DNA of 5,396 nt. It comes from Prochlorococcus marinus str. MIT 9215 (GTDB taxonomy: Bacteria; Cyanobacteriota; Cyanobacteriia; PCC-6307; Cyanobiaceae). A program made the translations under genes and the position numbers. The stretch covers positions 1 to 5,396 of the forward strand of contig CATBLW010000268.1 in assembly GCA_949486985.1 (NCBI GenBank). Direction: 5' to 3'. Positions 4,963 through 5,396 of this stretch are shown here, piece after piece (the first letter of the stretch is position 1; every line of letters begins with the position of its first letter). The notes under the pieces were generated by a model. The model worked only from the letters and a program-made list of their open reading frames with translations, did not search any database and was not told where the DNA came from.

Positions 4963-5396
4963 GAATAACGCACCATCTCAGGTATCACAGCACCATGACG
5001 CAATAACTGCCAACATCCTTCTCCTTGCCAAGCAAGCACTGTGCTTGCCAATCCAGAAGGCTTGGGCCAAGGCAATGGACCCAAAAGTGGCAACAAGGGG
5101 AAAGCGGCAGTCGCCGCCTCTTCATTCTCAGCTGGCGCAGCTCCCGCAAGATTGGCGCTGCTGGTTGCCAGAGGGCCGCTTTGCTTCAGCAAATCCCTGG
5201 TGCTCCTACAGGCTGGTACGCGCATCCCAAGCGTTTCAGATCCTGGATTCAGAGCCGCCACCAATTCATTCGCTGCTGGCAAAACCAAGGTGAGCGCACC
5301 AGGCCAATAACGCTTTGCCATAAACCATGCATCCTCCAAGGCCAAAGGTGAAACGTGCTTCAAAAGCTCTTCCGCATTAGCACCCATGAGAATCAA
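4950..5396 (-). CDS. YrdC/Sua5-family protein (threonylcarbamoyl-AMP synthase), 5' partial
   Basis: Predicted L-threonylcarbamoyladenylate synthase, which makes threonylcarbamoyl-AMP from threonine, bicarbonate and ATP for t6A37 formation on ANN-decoding tRNAs in the cytosol. The frame is open to the window edge. The TTG at 5396-5394 is most likely an internal Leu (LILMGA, as in the family's KPL-LM segment), so the N-terminal part, including the KRP-type nucleotide-binding motif, lies outside. The visible 148 residues carry AKRYWPGALTLVLP (27-40, the WPGP-T motif), LGMRVPA (56-62) and GPLATSSANLAG (74-85, with the conserved Ser-Ala-Asn at 80-82). They end soon after a STVL...LLRHGAV segment, so this is a YrdC-length protein without the extra C-terminal Sua5 domain. 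Some family members (YciO) have unproven activity, so the exact reaction is inferred. The stop overlaps the next minus-strand start by 13 nt. Confidence 0.9.
   Translation of the reverse strand: MILMGANAEELLKHVSPLALEDAWFMAKRYWPGALTLVLPAANELVAALNPGSETLGMRVPACRSTRDLLKQSGPLATSSANLAGAAPAENEEAATAAFPLLPLLGPLPWPKPSGLASTVLAWQGEGCWQLLRHGAVIPEMVRYSCSG

Noticed and set aside
4961..5351. Three plus-strand open frames opposite the Sua5-family gene
   Set aside because: They lie antisense to a gene with clear family motifs, and their translations show no recognisable domain and odd composition; they are shadows.

Overview
The window looks like chromosomal DNA from a marine picocyanobacterium of moderate GC, meaning Synechococcus or a low-light Prochlorococcus of the MIT9313 type. 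The reasons are the cyanobacterial style of the proteins (a MinC/MinD/MinE set, a CtpA-like C-terminal processing protease and a stand-alone LuxR-type HTH protein), very tight gene packing, and base composition too balanced for the AT-rich high-light Prochlorococcus. The gene order also fits what I remember of this neighbourhood in picocyanobacteria, but I could not check it here. No phage, insertion sequence or CRISPR signal is visible.

Plus strand, 1-4628. A 5'-truncated carboxyl-terminal processing protease (1-1005) overlaps an HD-domain phosphohydrolase (1002-2258) through ATGA. After 27 nt comes minC (2286-2951), then a 116-nt spacer, then minD (GTG start, 3068-3883), minE (3888-4265), a 91-residue LuxR/NarL-type DNA-binding protein (4279-4554) and, 2 nt later, tRNA-Thr(UGU) (4557-4628). 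All seven genes point the same way and, apart from the minC-minD spacer, lie within 27 nt of each other. They could form one long transcription unit, or two if the spacer carries a promoter. MinC, MinD and MinE together place the division septum. MinD binds the membrane and carries the FtsZ inhibitor MinC, and MinE displaces MinC and triggers ATP hydrolysis.

Minus strand, 5396-4789. A YrdC/Sua5-family gene (t6A37 synthesis on ANN-decoding tRNAs) enters from the right edge with its N-terminus outside the window. Its last 13 nt overlap the start of a 57-codon gene, previously easy to miss because of its size, which encodes a small hydrophobic protein with two likely membrane segments. These two genes converge on the tRNA. 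The 160 nt between them and the tRNA hold a 19-bp tandem repeat and some short hairpins.

Most of the window is ordinary core genome. The items worth a second look are the small overlapping membrane-protein gene, the 19-bp tandem repeat that supplies its C-terminal codons, an 11-bp direct repeat that carries the stop codons of both minus-strand genes, the long acidic tail on MinE, and the lone HTH regulator at the end of the min cluster. I see no convincing new multi-gene system.
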